A DNA stretch of 64,000 nt from Massospora cicadina (taxonomy: Eukaryota; Entomophthoromycota; Entomophthoromycetes; Entomophthorales; Entomophthoraceae). The notes below the pieces were generated by a model. The model was given only the letters and a program-made list of their open reading frames with translations. It ran no database searches and was not told where the DNA came from. The stretch is taken from contig JAKSZP010018548.1 of the NCBI GenBank assembly GCA_022478985.1, forward strand, positions 62,001-126,000, given 5' to 3'. The position numbers and the translations under genes were made by a program. Positions 53,004 to 63,629 of the stretch are shown here, in pieces. How positions within the stretch are numbered: position 1 is the stretch's first letter; each line of letters starts with the position of its first letter.

Positions 53004-53853
53004 TTACAGGAGACATGAGATCTGTAAGAGATCCACAGCTTCAAGCTTTAGTAAAGGTATCCAATAATGGGAACTCACCCTCCATATGACCATTGGAAAA
53101 AACAGCATGTTAGATTCAAAGTAGATTCGCAAATGCTGCTGATGCCACCAACCCACACCCAAAACTATCAGGAAAATGAGGTTAGGCATCGCTGAGAGGC
53201 AATTGAAAAAACTAAGCTGGTTAATAAATAAAGGTCTGGATGAAAGGTGGTTAGCCTGGCAGGTAAACTGCTTCCACCCTAGCGCAGGTTTTGAGTTTGA
53301 AACCTGTACTGGCTAGAAAAATTCTCAATGTGGTATATTTGTCCTGAAGTTGACCCACCTCAAATATATTTTTTAAGAAAGGTCTGTATGCTGTACTTTG
53401 AAGGATGACTGGGAGGCTGACAAGGTGACTAACACCGCTGATCCCAGGTCAAGGGCTAGATCAAGCTGCTGGGCCAACTTCAGACTCTAGAAGTTACCCG
53501 CTGCTCTAGTATCAACCAAGGCCTCAAAGGACACCTGGTAGCCCTGAGGCTAATTTCATTGGTAGTAAAAATTAGGCGTAGTTATGTTCATTAGCAGATG
53601 AGGTTAATTCTTCTGACAATGAAGAAATTGCAACTAGATCAGGGGGAAGAGAAGGTTGTTTTAATTGAGCAAAAGTGGTGCGAACAAGAGGTTGGATCAC
53701 TTCCTCCCCAGGCTGGGCTTCCATCAACATATAGGAAGGTGAGCTAGAGCAAACCAACTCAGGCGCAGGGGTGACATCAGGCCCTGGAACCAATACAGAT
53801 ATATATTTGACGTCAGGATCAGCGATATGAGCCAAATCAGCAAATCCAATCAT
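53004..53853 (-). pseudogene. Element E gag end and protease, split by a SINE
   Basis: Frame 53853-53572 (MIGFADLAHIADPDVKYISV ... SSANEHNYA) parallels the region before the protease in element I (22100-21850). The protease is disrupted at its active-site block (near 53510-53470, LVDTRAA-like remains) and further by a SINE at 53239-53377. The C-terminal block MPNLIFLIVLGVGWW starts at 53189 and is kept. Confidence 0.72.
53239..53377 (+). mobile_element. tRNA-derived SINE, copy 2, in the element E protease
   Basis: A 139-bp insertion between perfect 9-bp TSDs AAAGGTCTG (53230-53238, 53378-53386). A-box TAGCCTGGCAGG (53252-53263, 11 of 12 to TRGCNNAGYNGG). B-box AGTTTGAAACC (53294-53304, 9 of 11 to GGTTCGAAACC). 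B-box arms CAGGTTT/AAACCTG can pair. The 42-base spacing fits a tRNA-type internal promoter. Tail AT-rich. The uninterrupted protease is at 21640-21690 in element I. Confidence 0.8.
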
Positions 53854-54072
53854 GAAATTCCCGCTTTGAGGGTGGACTGAGGAAAATTAGAGGTTAATGG
53901 AGCAATATGACCATAAAGTTATACCACTAAAGCCATCTGGGAGCTGCTTATAAAATTGGTGATCAATCAGACAAACAACAGAAGGAAGACTACAGACTGA
54001 ACGTTAATATGGGATATGGTGACCACTTCTTCTCCCAACTTAATGAGGAGGGCGGAAATGGCTGTAAACAAT

Positions 54073-54084
54073 TGATGGACAATT
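54073..54084 (-). promoter_or_regulatory. Self-priming PBS of element E
   Basis: TGATGGACAATT on the plus strand (element RNA AATTGTCCATCA), next to the 5' LTR. It pairs with the predicted RNA start GATGGTCAATT (complement of 49143-49153) with one mismatch in 11. Confidence 0.65.
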
Positions 54085-54085
54085 T

Positions 54086-55360
54086 TTAGGGAGACGGTAG
54101 ACAAAGTTTAGACTGGCCTTCCAGTCAGGATGCAAAAACACCCAAAATGGAAAGCCAGAATGCCATGGGCATTGCCATTCAAATGACGTTAAAATGTGCG
54201 GGGATATAAGTAGCCAAGGATTGCCAACGGAATGCAAATGTAAAAAGCAAGCTGGCAAGAAACCAGGCTGTTGTAGCTCTAGGGCCAATGGGCCTGGGCG
54301 TAGGGAGTTGTGAGATCTGGGAAGATTCCATAAGGTTCTTTACACAATAAGACCAATTGACTATGGTGTGGACCAAGGTTAATACCTTGACTGGGACATC
54401 CCAGTCAATATGAGGCCCAAGGGGCCACATTGCAGATGTCATGTGGGTTTGGCAAAAAATTGAACTTAATTAAATAAATTTGAGAATGAGAAGATTTTTA
54501 TGAATTTAAAATTTGAGAATTAACCGCCAATTTTCTCAGTGTGATACAACTGCTTAATAAGATGATTAATTTGGGGAATAGCTTAGGAAGCGCGGTATCA
54601 AAGCCCTTAAGATTTAACCTAACACTGCAAACTTTAAGCAAGGGAGAAAATGGACTAATTTAGAACTGAGAACAAAAGTATCATCGGCAGGCCAAGTCAT
54701 TGTAGTTCATCCAAGAATTCCTAAATTGCAGATTCACCATGGTTCTTATGATTAGCATAACAGCATCTCACCTGAATGGCAACAGGAACCTTTTAAGGCC
54801 CCCCATGTAGGGGCGTTCCAAAGAGTTCAGGAATGGATTCAGGGCAACCAACCCGCCTACACCAGTCAATTTGGCGTCCGTTTAACCAAACGAGATTTAA
54901 CAGCTGAAGATTTCAATTCTACCAGGGAGAGTTTTGAACTGGCGGCAACTTTTTTCAATGGTCCAACGCCATCAGCGAATTTCAGCAAAGATTTGACATT
55001 TGACAATTTGTCCATTGAAGGTACATTGTAGTTGGGCCTTGTTCCCAATGGTTTGGTGCTCTTGGGCCTTGATGCCAAAGGCTTGTTGCCATTGACCTTA
55101 ATTAAAGCCTTTACCTCATGAGGATGCTGACTCTCTCATAGCGCAACACAAATTCCCTTGATTTGAAGTACCAATTTAGTTGAAGTTAATATTGGGATAT
55201 GTGGCGGGGTCCTCAAAGGGCAAGCTGTGACCCACCACTCGTCCACTACATGAATGATGTCGCTTTGGGAGATGAGAGGGAAATCTGGCTTCTCAAACCT
55301 TTTTGACAGGAAAGGGAATGCATTCAGTCCAAGTTGAGGGGGCGCTCCCCCAGACTTACA
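54086..55360 (-). repeat. 5' LTR of element E
   Basis: Aligns with 48032-49989 minus its insert; ends CCAGACTTACA. The outermost bases at 54086 (TTAGGGAG) are degraded relative to TGTCATGG. Minus-strand frame 54179-54442 parallels the frame seen in the R-U5 of element I. Confidence 0.82.
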
Positions 55361-57063
55361 CTGGTAGTGAGGACCTGAGCTTCATGTTAGAAGTGCTCAG
55401 TGAATTCAACAAATGTTCTTTCCAAAAAAAGATTAGATATTCATAAAGGCTTGTTTCCATTTGGAAAGGGAGAGATTGCTGCCAACTTTGTTAATAATAT
55501 CGTTCTTCAGTTTATAAGAAGTAGCACACCTTTGAAGTATGGCATCATAACTTTATGACCCCTACTATTGAGGCAGATTTGAATATTATGACACTTTTGG
55601 CAATTGGTCGCATCTTCCATTACGCTTTCAAATAGATAAAGGTATTATTGAATAATCTTAGCCCCAGGAACAACCTTTCTTTGAACGTAGGCTTAAAATA
55701 GCCAACTTGACTAGTCAGAGCATTGGTATCCAGGTACAGGGGCAAATCCAACTCAATGGGCTCCATAATGCTAGGATCAGGCTGGGTCCTGGCCTTGTAA
55801 ACTTGCTGGTGGAAATCATCCAGGTTGTCCTGGAGTGTTTTAAACCAGGTATTGACATGAAAGAGGCCTTAGCATCTAGCAGCTGGTGGATTTCTCCAAT
55901 CTTGGTGGGCTAGCTTGCAACTTGAGAGAACAGGTGTTGTGTTCCACCTCCAGGTCTTAGAGTTTTGCAGTCACCTGTCCAAGTTGCATTTTTACCTGGG
56001 CCTAATGATATTGCTGGGAGGTGGCAATTAGGTACAGGTTTGGTGTATGAAAACAATCCGGTTTTTTAAAGAGATCAAGGTTAAATCTTCATCTAGGACC
56101 TCTTCTTATAAGCTTATCCATGCTCCTCAATCCACTTTTTGCAGCTGTTTTTCCAAAGCTTTAATTTTAACTTTATGATTTTCGCCAAGAGATGATCTAC
56201 CAAGGGAGCCAACCACTGGGGGTCCAGGGGGCCTTTGGCCCCCTTCAGGCCCAGTGCAAACGGGTTCACCAGAAGGTCCACACTGAATGAGCAACATTGA
56301 AGTCCTCTCGCTTAAATGCTGGATTCAAGCAGCTAAGGCTGAGATTTGAGAGTCAGTAGCTTTACTATCCTCACTGATTTGCTCAACGATTTTACTCAAT
56401 GCGCATTACATGTGCTAGTCCAGCTTGGCAGAGGCATGTGCCATCTTCTGGGTAAGTTCACCATGTAGGTAATGGATACCTCTGGTGTTGATTTATCTCA
56501 AAATGAGTTAGAACCTCGTTGATCTCTCAGAGATTATACATAATGTCTTCATGATTGTCGCATACAAAATTAAAAGAAGACTCATACAATTCAAGGAATG
56601 GTCGTGAAACTATTGAGTAAATCCCAGCTGCCGCTGGATTTCTATGTGATGAAACCCTAGTAGTTTCATCTTATGATGGATGGTAGGGTGAGCAAAGAGA
56701 TGGAGAAAGATTTTCATCTACACCACCCCAACTTCAGTACTGGAAATTTCTGGTGAGGAATACAAGTTGTTTAGACTGGGAGCAACTTGGGTGGATGAAC
56801 TCTGACTGAGTGGCCCATGGGGGTACTGGTACCAGTCAATAGGGCGGTATTAGTTTCACTACTTAAGCCACTTGTTATTGATAAATAGCCACGTCAGGGG
56901 TGGAGATAGTCAGGGTCATTGTGGCTCTGAACTCGAGCTCCTGCATGCTGGGCAGGTAAGTATCAGGACTGTTGGAGCTAACTGATTGAGTCAAGCTCAT
57001 TTTCGCCTCTATATCAGGAGGTTTATTGGCGCTGGAATTGGCCAAATGGATGTACATCTTCAC
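55361..57063 (-). pseudogene. Element F gag, very degenerate
   Basis: The left end aligns with element D gag around 34000 (GGTAGTGAGGACCTGAGC against GGTTGATAACCTTTGCGC). The right end has a short open frame 57063-56875 (MKMYIHLANSSANKPPDIEA) near the PBS, the expected Gag N-terminus. The 1.5 kb between has stops in all frames and no motif I can name. A Gln/Leu-rich helix-like stretch near 56150 could be a coiled coil. Confidence 0.5.
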
Positions 57064-57083
57064 CTGGCAGCCTTGAAAGGGAC

Positions 57084-57099
57084 TTGGCAGAAAGCACCA
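57084..57099 (-). promoter_or_regulatory. Primer-binding site of element F
   Basis: In the element sense TGGTGCTTTCTGCCAA, one base from the LTR-like block starting at 57101. It shares only TGGTGCT with the other elements' PBS, so probably a different tRNA or a diverged site. Confidence 0.5.
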
Positions 57100-57100
57100 G

Positions 57101-57640
57101 TGTAAAACCTTTTTATGAATTTTGAAGGCTAATCCTTTTATATCCTATGCAAATTATGAGTTGTGATAGCTCCAGTGCAATTCTTTAGCAGACTTTCAGT
57201 CCCTATGATAATTTCTTGGCGTTTTGGTTGACATCAAGGCAAATCTGTTACTATTAGCAGGCTAATCACTAGTAAATACTAGGCATGTATTAAACTAAAC
57301 AAATAACTCCTTTATTTTGGGTTTGGGGTTATTTATCAATTTAATTAAGGACTGGTACTGGGTAATGTATGAGGTTTACTGAGTTGGTGCAGCGGAATAA
57401 GGAGGATACACTGAGCCCACTCTTTTATGATTGATCTTCCATGCTCTGATGATCCCTGATTATCAAGTTCTTTCATCACTGTCAGAGTGAATTCAGAAGG
57501 AATTTGATTGGATAGCGGCTCATCTGAGAGTTCATTGCTTATAGAAGGTTCAGCTGCTTCTGCAGCGGCAGAACTCCCTTGAGTGGATTGCACATATTCC
57601 GCCACCCTAACTTCATTCATATGTGCCCAGTCCCACCGCT
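57101..57640 (-). repeat. 5' LTR-like block of element F
   Basis: Plus-strand start TGTAAAACC directly after the PBS. It aligns with repeat K (15228-15673 plus 35146-35220). Contains a minus-strand frame 57345-57620 starting MNEVRVAEYVQSTQ and including SNQIPSEFTLTVMKELDNQG, partly conserved in K. The outer edge is not fixed. Confidence 0.55.
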
Positions 57641-57699
57641 CCCAGCAATCAGTTTTGACTATCTATATAGATAAACATAAAAATTTAGCTAAAACTATT

Positions 57700-58540
57700 G
57701 AACATACCAAAGTTAACCTATCACCAACTGTTTGGTAAAACCAAATCAAACTTATTGAGATAATCAAAAACTACTAACAATTTACTAAAACCAACTAACT
57801 TATCAAAACCAAATTACTTACAGCTTACTAAAAACATCAATTTATTATTCAACCTAAAACCACCAAATGCTTTGTAAAACCATTTAAACTATCAAATCAA
57901 TCATACATCTAACTGCTCAGTCATAATATTATATCAATTACCATTAAAACCATACAAAAATTTACTTCTTATATATAAAACTACTTATTTTACTATTATG
58001 AAAATAATTGTACTAATTCAGAAAACTTTGCAAGTGTACACACAATAACTTGTCGAACTTTGTCACAATTTGATGAATGGTATAGTAACACATATGGTAT
58101 AAAATAGAAAGAAAACATCACATATATAGATAGATAAATCTTTTAATTAAAATTATAACTCTTAAAAAGCATTAATTTAATTCCCAAAATCTATAGAGTA
58201 TGTCTGCCAATTTTAAGGATTTCTGGTTCATTTACTTATGAGCTATTCTATCTCATATATAAATATGCACAATGACAGTTATATAGAGATTTTATCCTTA
58301 TGTTTACGTTTACAGTGCTTTTTTAGCAGCTCTTCTTGTTGGTTTAAATTTACCTAATGATAAAAATAATTATTTTTTATTAGTAGATGGCTATTGATAT
58401 GTAGAAAATAAAATTTATCAGATAAATATAAAACCACTAACCATTCAGCAAAACCAATTGAACCTATCAAATTAACTAACCTATCACCCACTTACATGAA
58501 ACTATTGAGGCCATCAAATCAGCCAAAGCACCAACTGTCA
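57700..58540. repeat. Minisatellite-like arms around AT-rich DNA
   Basis: CCAATTGAACCTATCAAATT and related AACCACCAA/TATCAAATCAA phrases at 57700-57960 and 58430-58530 match the units of 14105-14500. The middle (57960-58430) is AT-rich without features. This looks like a second, more diverged locus of the same satellite. Confidence 0.55.
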
Positions 58541-59080
58541 GAAGAGTGCCTGTAACTCTCTCATTTACTAAGAGGTGGTGTGGAATGCACAGCCACACCA
58601 AAAGGGAAATTGTCACTAGAAGCAAAGGGAAAGGACTCACAAAAGGTGCCAGTGCACAGGGGACCCAATGAAAGGGTGTTGGGATCTTTGCCCACCTTTC
58701 CAGCCTCCTAGGTTATCTGCTGGTTTTCTAGGGGATACGTCCCACTAGCAATTGAAGCAGATATGGTTGACCTCGGTTTTGGGTTGCTAAAGTATAGGAT
58801 TTTTGGGTAATTTACTGGGTTTAGATATTCTGGGATCAATCTGCGCAAATGCTTAAGATCTCGTTGGTCAGAGTTGCCAAAAAAATGGGGCATCTGATAA
58901 TTTATTTTTGATTAACTATTAGTAGTATCAATTGGTATTGGTCAGGTTTCATCACCAACTGATTGGGAATTTAATAAGCAGTTGTGAGGCGAGTGATGCC
59001 GCCTGCAACTAATGAATAAAACAGCTGATTTGTGACTTGCTATAATGGGTAAATATTCCATTCCCTAAGCAGGTCGCTAG
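58541..59080. other. Unassigned interval left of a solo LTR
   Basis: No domain recognised. The short minus-strand frame 58708-58893 has no known motif. The sequence is host to the LTR at 59081; joining the flanks gives ...GGTCGCTAGCCAAATG without an obvious gene. Confidence 0.35.
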
Positions 59081-60293
59081 TGTCAGGAAGATAGCAATTT
59101 AACTTTAAACTGACCTGCCAATAGAAGTGCCAAAGCACCCAAATGAAAAGTCCAAATGCCAAGGAACTGCTACTTGTGCAACTGTTATGAAACCAGGAAG
59201 GAATTTCATCACTGAGTGCCCAAGAGCCATAGTTATGTATAGGAACCTAGTGAAGAACCAGGTGAACACGGCCATGGGACCCAAGGGTTGTGGAAATATA
59301 GGCGGGAAGGGAGGTTTAGATTTGAACATAATAAAAAACTGGAATTGGGTAGAGGGATTTTTATTAAAATTTAAATAAAGAAAATTGACCAACAATTTCT
59401 TCAGTGCGATGCAACTTATTAAATAGTGTTTAATTTGGTAGTTTGTCAAAGCAGGGATTGGTGCCCTCAAATTTCAACCTAAACTAGTGAATTTTCTTGG
59501 AAATATTGACTTCAATATGAATTGGCATCAAAAGAATTATTGGTGGGCCAAGTTACTATCAGCTTGCATGCGAACACCTTAGCTGAGGCTTTACGGCGTT
59601 TATGGTGGTTAGTGCAATGGCGTTTGGCTGATGAGCAACGGGGATCCCCCAGGGACACCCCACATTGGGACTTTCCCAATGGGTCAGAAACAGGTTTGGG
59701 ATGACCAAGTCTCACTTGCCCAGTTTCTGGGGCATTTATTCAGCCAAGAATTATTTCTTGAGCAATGATCCCAATTTTTGTGATTAGGGTTCTGAATTAT
59801 CAGCAACAATCCCATTGGTGATACATGCTTTTGGGAACAAGGCCCAATGATTTTGAGAGAAATAAGGTTGGCAGTCATACTGCTTGATGGCTCAATATCA
59901 TTGGCGATTTTGACTGAGAATTAAATATTTTCCCCCTTCCAGATAAGAGTTGCACACCTGTCAGGCTTAAATTTTGTGTGTTTTGGACATATCAATTCTG
60001 ATTTTGAGGATTCGGTGCCATTGTCTTTGTAGAGTCCATCCAGCTCGTGGGGATAACAGTTTCTGATAATTTTGGCACAGATTTCCTATATTATGCGAAC
60101 TAACTCTGTGGAGGTAAGTGTGGGGACTGGGAGTGGAATCTTCAGAGGGAGCACTGTTACCAAGCACTCATCTACCACATGGGTGAGTTCGCCCTGTGTG
60201 ACAAGGTGTACAGCTGCCTTCTTCAGACCCTTTTTGTCAGGAAATAAGAAAATCGTCCAATCCATGCATAGGGGAAGTTTCCCTGGACTTACA
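59081..60293 (-). repeat. Solo LTR of the I/E chromovirus type, perfect TSD
   Basis: TGTCAGGAAGA to CCTGGACTTACA, 1213 bp, flanked by perfect TSDs GCTAG at 59076-59080 and 60294-60298. Contains AATTGACCAAC at 59383-59393, identical to the self-priming site of element I, with minus-strand CTATTTAATAAG 34 bases upstream. No internal region. Confidence 0.9.
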
Positions 60294-60536
60294 GCTAGCC
60301 AAATGTGGTTGGTCTATTGTGGTTGAGTGAGAACTTTTGGGACACGTTTTCTGGCTCTTTCCATTTTCTGGCTCTTTCCGTTTTCAGGTCTCTGGGATGA
60401 CCAACGGAGGAATCCCTAGCCTGAAGAAGAAGACATTTGCTGGTAGAGAAATCATAGGGAAATCCAATGGCAATAGCTGCCGTTTCATGGCTGAGGCGCC
60501 AACCTTGGAGCTAGGCGCCAAATTCTTCCTATAGAA
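60294..60536 (+). other. Possible host 3' exon
   Basis: TCTTTCCGTTTTCAG at about 60375-60389 looks like a fungal 3' splice site. It is followed by an open stretch GMTNGGIPSLKKKTFAGREI and KSNGNSCRFMAEAPTLELGA to a stop at 60534. No family recognised, and no upstream exon found because of the solo LTR. Could also be chance. Confidence 0.25.
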
Positions 60537-60540
60537 TCCT

Positions 60541-61014
60541 AAGTAATATTATTAATAAAGCAGATAAGTTCAGATTTTACCTTAAATCTATTTAAATATT
60601 AAGTTTTATTCATCTTCAATTATTATTGTTGTATTAAAATAATTGTGGACTCTTTTATGTTATAAATAGTAAGGATCAGATATCCTTAGAAGAGGATCAG
60701 ACCCTTGAAGTAGATCTCCGCCAACTCAGCATGATGAGAACTAAGGCTGGGAACCCCTATATTTGAGAGTGAATTAAATTCAACCAAGATAGGGAAGAAG
60801 TCCATAATTGTCAAAGTAGTCAGTATTTCGTGGATTATTCCAATTTTAGCGTTGGACCACAAATTAGCTGGGTTTATTTATTCAACTATGAATAATAGTT
60901 TCATACTATTATTTACCATTTGTCTAATACTATCAAGCAAGCAAATTGTGCACATATTTGAAACTGTGCAGTTAACTAATGGAAACAATCGTCAACATAG
61001 TCAGAATTTTAACA
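60541..61014 (+). repeat. 5' LTR (3' part) of element L
   Basis: Ends GAATTTTAACA next to the PBS. TATAAATA at 60661-60668 is followed by AAGGATCAGATATCCTTA (60671-60688), an element shared with the inverted LTRs. The start could not be fixed because the solo LTR host sequence lies to the left. Confidence 0.6.
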
Positions 61015-61016
61015 AT

Positions 61017-61035
61017 TGGTGCTCACTGTAGGGGG
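61017..61035 (+). promoter_or_regulatory. Primer-binding site of element L
   Basis: TGGTGCTCACTGTAGGGGG, two bases from the LTR end. Differs from the H and inverted-LTR sites by TG for AC in the middle. Confidence 0.75.
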
Positions 61036-61099
61036 TAGTTGAGGAAGATAAGCCAATCCTGATGTCATATAAGAAAGAATTAAGAAAAAATTAAGAAAG

Positions 61100-62456
61100 A
61101 ATTAAGAAAGCTATGGACGAAATTGGCAACTGCCTTTAAGAACGCCTTGAATTCAGCTGATCATAAAGAAATCGCTGCCCTAGAGGAGTGAGTCTCTAAG
61201 ATTAGCGAAGAAGTAGAAGTTTTCAATTTTTCAATGAGCTTCTCAGAAAAGTAACGTCACTGAAAAAGGAAGAAGGAGATTTGATCAGAGAAGTTTTATT
61301 CCTGAAAATGGAATGCAAGGCGGATTGCATTTGATCACGCTTACTCAGCTCAGACATTGAACAGCTAGTGAAACAAGTTGACAAACTGAAGGATAAGAAA
61401 TGTGAATGCAGACCCTATGTGGTGACCAACACTGAAGAAAAGACACCAAGAACTCCATTTGGGAAAACAACTCCTAGAAATATGCTGACTGCATTTGCTA
61501 CCATTCTGGAGATGACCCCCAAGATTACTCCTCTAGTCAGTTGGGTAACCAAGTTGCAAGTAGCAACTAGAGAAAATTTGGATAAATTCAAAGCCACGCC
61601 AAGCTTACCCACTTTTCATCAAGATAACGTTCCTGCGTTCTCACACCTGTTTGAAATGACTATGTTTGGGTGTGGTAATAGACAAAAAGCTTTGACAGTC
61701 ATGAACTGCTTGGATACTGACTGTAAAACTTGGTGGTACCTCATATTGAGGGAGACATCTGGTCCTATTCTGAAGACAAGGCTACAATTATGAAGGAGTT
61801 TGGAAGTCCCTCTCATATGTAAAAACGCAAGCTAGAGTTTATGAGGATCCAGTTCATGAAAGACGAAACCTTAGCAAATTTTTCCAACTTCCTCTATCAA
61901 GAATCACAGATTTTGGTTGGAGCAAAAGTCTTGACCAATTTTGATGTGCGGATTATGTTACTAGTGGCTCTTCAGCCTTATTGCGATTTGCATTAAATAT
62001 ATCTTCCATGTTAGTTACCAAAATAACCACCTTGCAAATGGTGGATTACTTGAAGATTCTAGGAGCCACTTATAAGGCCCCTAATCAAAGCTATAAGCCT
62101 AGCCCAGTCTGAAATTTAACTTCCACAAAATTGACCAAACCTGTTAAGGAATTGCCCAATCAAACAGTGCTGGGAAATAAGTTTGAGAGGTTTAAACGGA
62201 CAGACACGATCAACAAGCGCTGTCATCAGTGTGGGGGAAGGGCCACTTCACTGCCCAGTGCTTCAGCAAGAAGCCTAAAGAGCAAATTAACGTGGTGCAG
62301 GCCAAGGAGCCAAACCCACATAAGAGTCAGTAAAAGGGCCCGTGGCTTAGATGTGGAACAATCTAGAGCTGCGGTTAGACACATTCCTCCTGGTATCATG
62401 AATGAGGACATTGACATCAGTGATCTGTTTGTCAACAACGATGCACTAGACTAGCT
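61100..62456 (+). pseudogene. Element L gag with CCHC knuckle
   Basis: Lys-rich N-terminus with short tandem ATTAAGAAAGA repeats (61070-61105). Frame 61368-61793 contains KLKDKKCECRPYVVT and the capsid-like FGCGNRQKALTVMNCLDTDC plus KTWWYL. Then FMKDETLANFSNFLYQESQI (61850) in another frame, typical of gypsy capsid. The knuckle near 62218-62262 is CHQCGGKGHFTAQC when one missing base is allowed for (C-X2-C-X4-H-X4-C). Forms the particle in the family. Broken by at least three shifts. Confidence 0.78.
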
Positions 62457-62779
62457 TTATCAAGTGGTCACCTAGATGTTAATGCTTTAACCAGAGTTGA
62501 AGCAAAGGGATTGACCCCAAAATAATTAAGGAGGTCACTCACCCATATGCACACCAACTAGCGGACAAGATCTGATCCGCTGAGAGTCTGTATGAATTGG
62601 CCAAGATCAAATTAAAGAAGCGAACCTGTCAATTCCCCTAAGCAAGGTTAAGGAATCTTTTCTGAATTTGTTAGCACAAATAATTAACATCCTTGATTCT
62701 TCGAATAACGCTGCTATACACTTAGTAAACACTATTTTGCAATGCTCTGAGTGTATGTATACTAATATACTGGTCAATT

Positions 62780-63480
62780 GAGTATGGGTTCAAGAGATTA
62801 TTGACAGAAGGGAACCAATTAATATTGTTGCAACTAAGCTGGTAAATAAAATGAAAATATCACCTTATTTGAACATAAGAATAAATATGGGAAATCTGGG
62901 CTTGATACGACCATCTCCTGTGGAGCATATAGCGCATTACCACTCATCTTTGGATTCTTGGTGTTATCCGCACCAGCTATATATTTGGACAATCAAAACG
63001 ATGACATTATAATTGGGACCAAGTTTTTAAGGAAGTAAGGATTTAAAGTAACTTTAGGATATACGTTGCCATGTTAAGCAAACACTGCATTTGGACTATC
63101 AGAGAGACGGGGAGTCTCCACTTACCAGGAGAAAAAAATTCAGGAATTTGATCTATAATGATGGCAATACCCTACTTTGCTACCAATTTGGTGTATAAAG
63201 TGAAGAGAAATGCTGACAGAAATCCTGGAAAATTGGGATTTTTGTTACAAACCAAGAAGTCAAGTAACATACCACTGGGATCACAGATAATAGTTGATAA
63301 AGTATTGACTTTGTAAATACCTGAGCAACTGCATGGGTAGGTTGGTAGCCCATGGAAGAAGTCCAGAATAGAGCCATGGGTGGCTCCTGGAATAGTGATG
63401 CTAGGCCATGGAGAAATCGGGGTTCTCAATGCCAATTTTTATAAACTGATTAAGATGAGGAAATTTAGATCGGCATATTT
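62780..63480 (+). pseudogene. Element L protease and linker
   Basis: EIIDRREPINIVATKLVNKM near 62795 aligns with IIDTGAPINMVSTKLVSKL of element H; the D-T-G has become D-R-R. In a second frame, LSAPAIYLDNQNDDIIIGTK (about 62965-63025) is the second conserved block. The linker at 63375-63440 reads VAPGIVMLGHGEIGVLNANF. The loss of Thr-Gly implies an inactive protease. Confidence 0.78.
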
Positions 63481-63629
63481 GTACATCTTATCCTGATGGC
63501 GGATTTGCAAAAATTTCATGATTTTCGGGACCCTCACCAAGATATTTTTGCTGGCAGGGGTTGCCAAGAATAGCAATTTATTGACCAACCAAGAGCAACT
63601 CGCTGATCTTACTTAAAGACAGCAGGAGG

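Larger units (their letters stand above)
48032..55360 (-). mobile_element. Element E: chromovirus of the I type, nested in F
   Basis: Left LTR 48032-49989 (1274 bp once the inserted solo LTR and its TSD copy are removed) and right LTR about 54086-55360 (1275 bp). The minus-strand internal region has gag-like, PR, RT, RNase H, IN and chromodomain remnants closely parallel to element I. The host flanks align on either side with element D gag. TSDs are not clear (CATAT against CTGGT). Confidence 0.85.
42000..57640 (-). mobile_element. Element F: old Ty3/gypsy retrotransposon, heavily nested
   Basis: Minus-strand order: 5' LTR-like block (57101-57640), PBS, gag (55361-57063 and 47800-48031), nucleocapsid/protease (47348-47790), RT (45822-46610), RNase H (42756-43514), integrase (42100-42755). 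It is interrupted by the inverted LTR pair (43515-45816) and chromovirus E (48032-55360). Continuity across E is shown by alignment of both flanks to the element D gag at 33880-34030. It is the most decayed element here. Confidence 0.75.
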
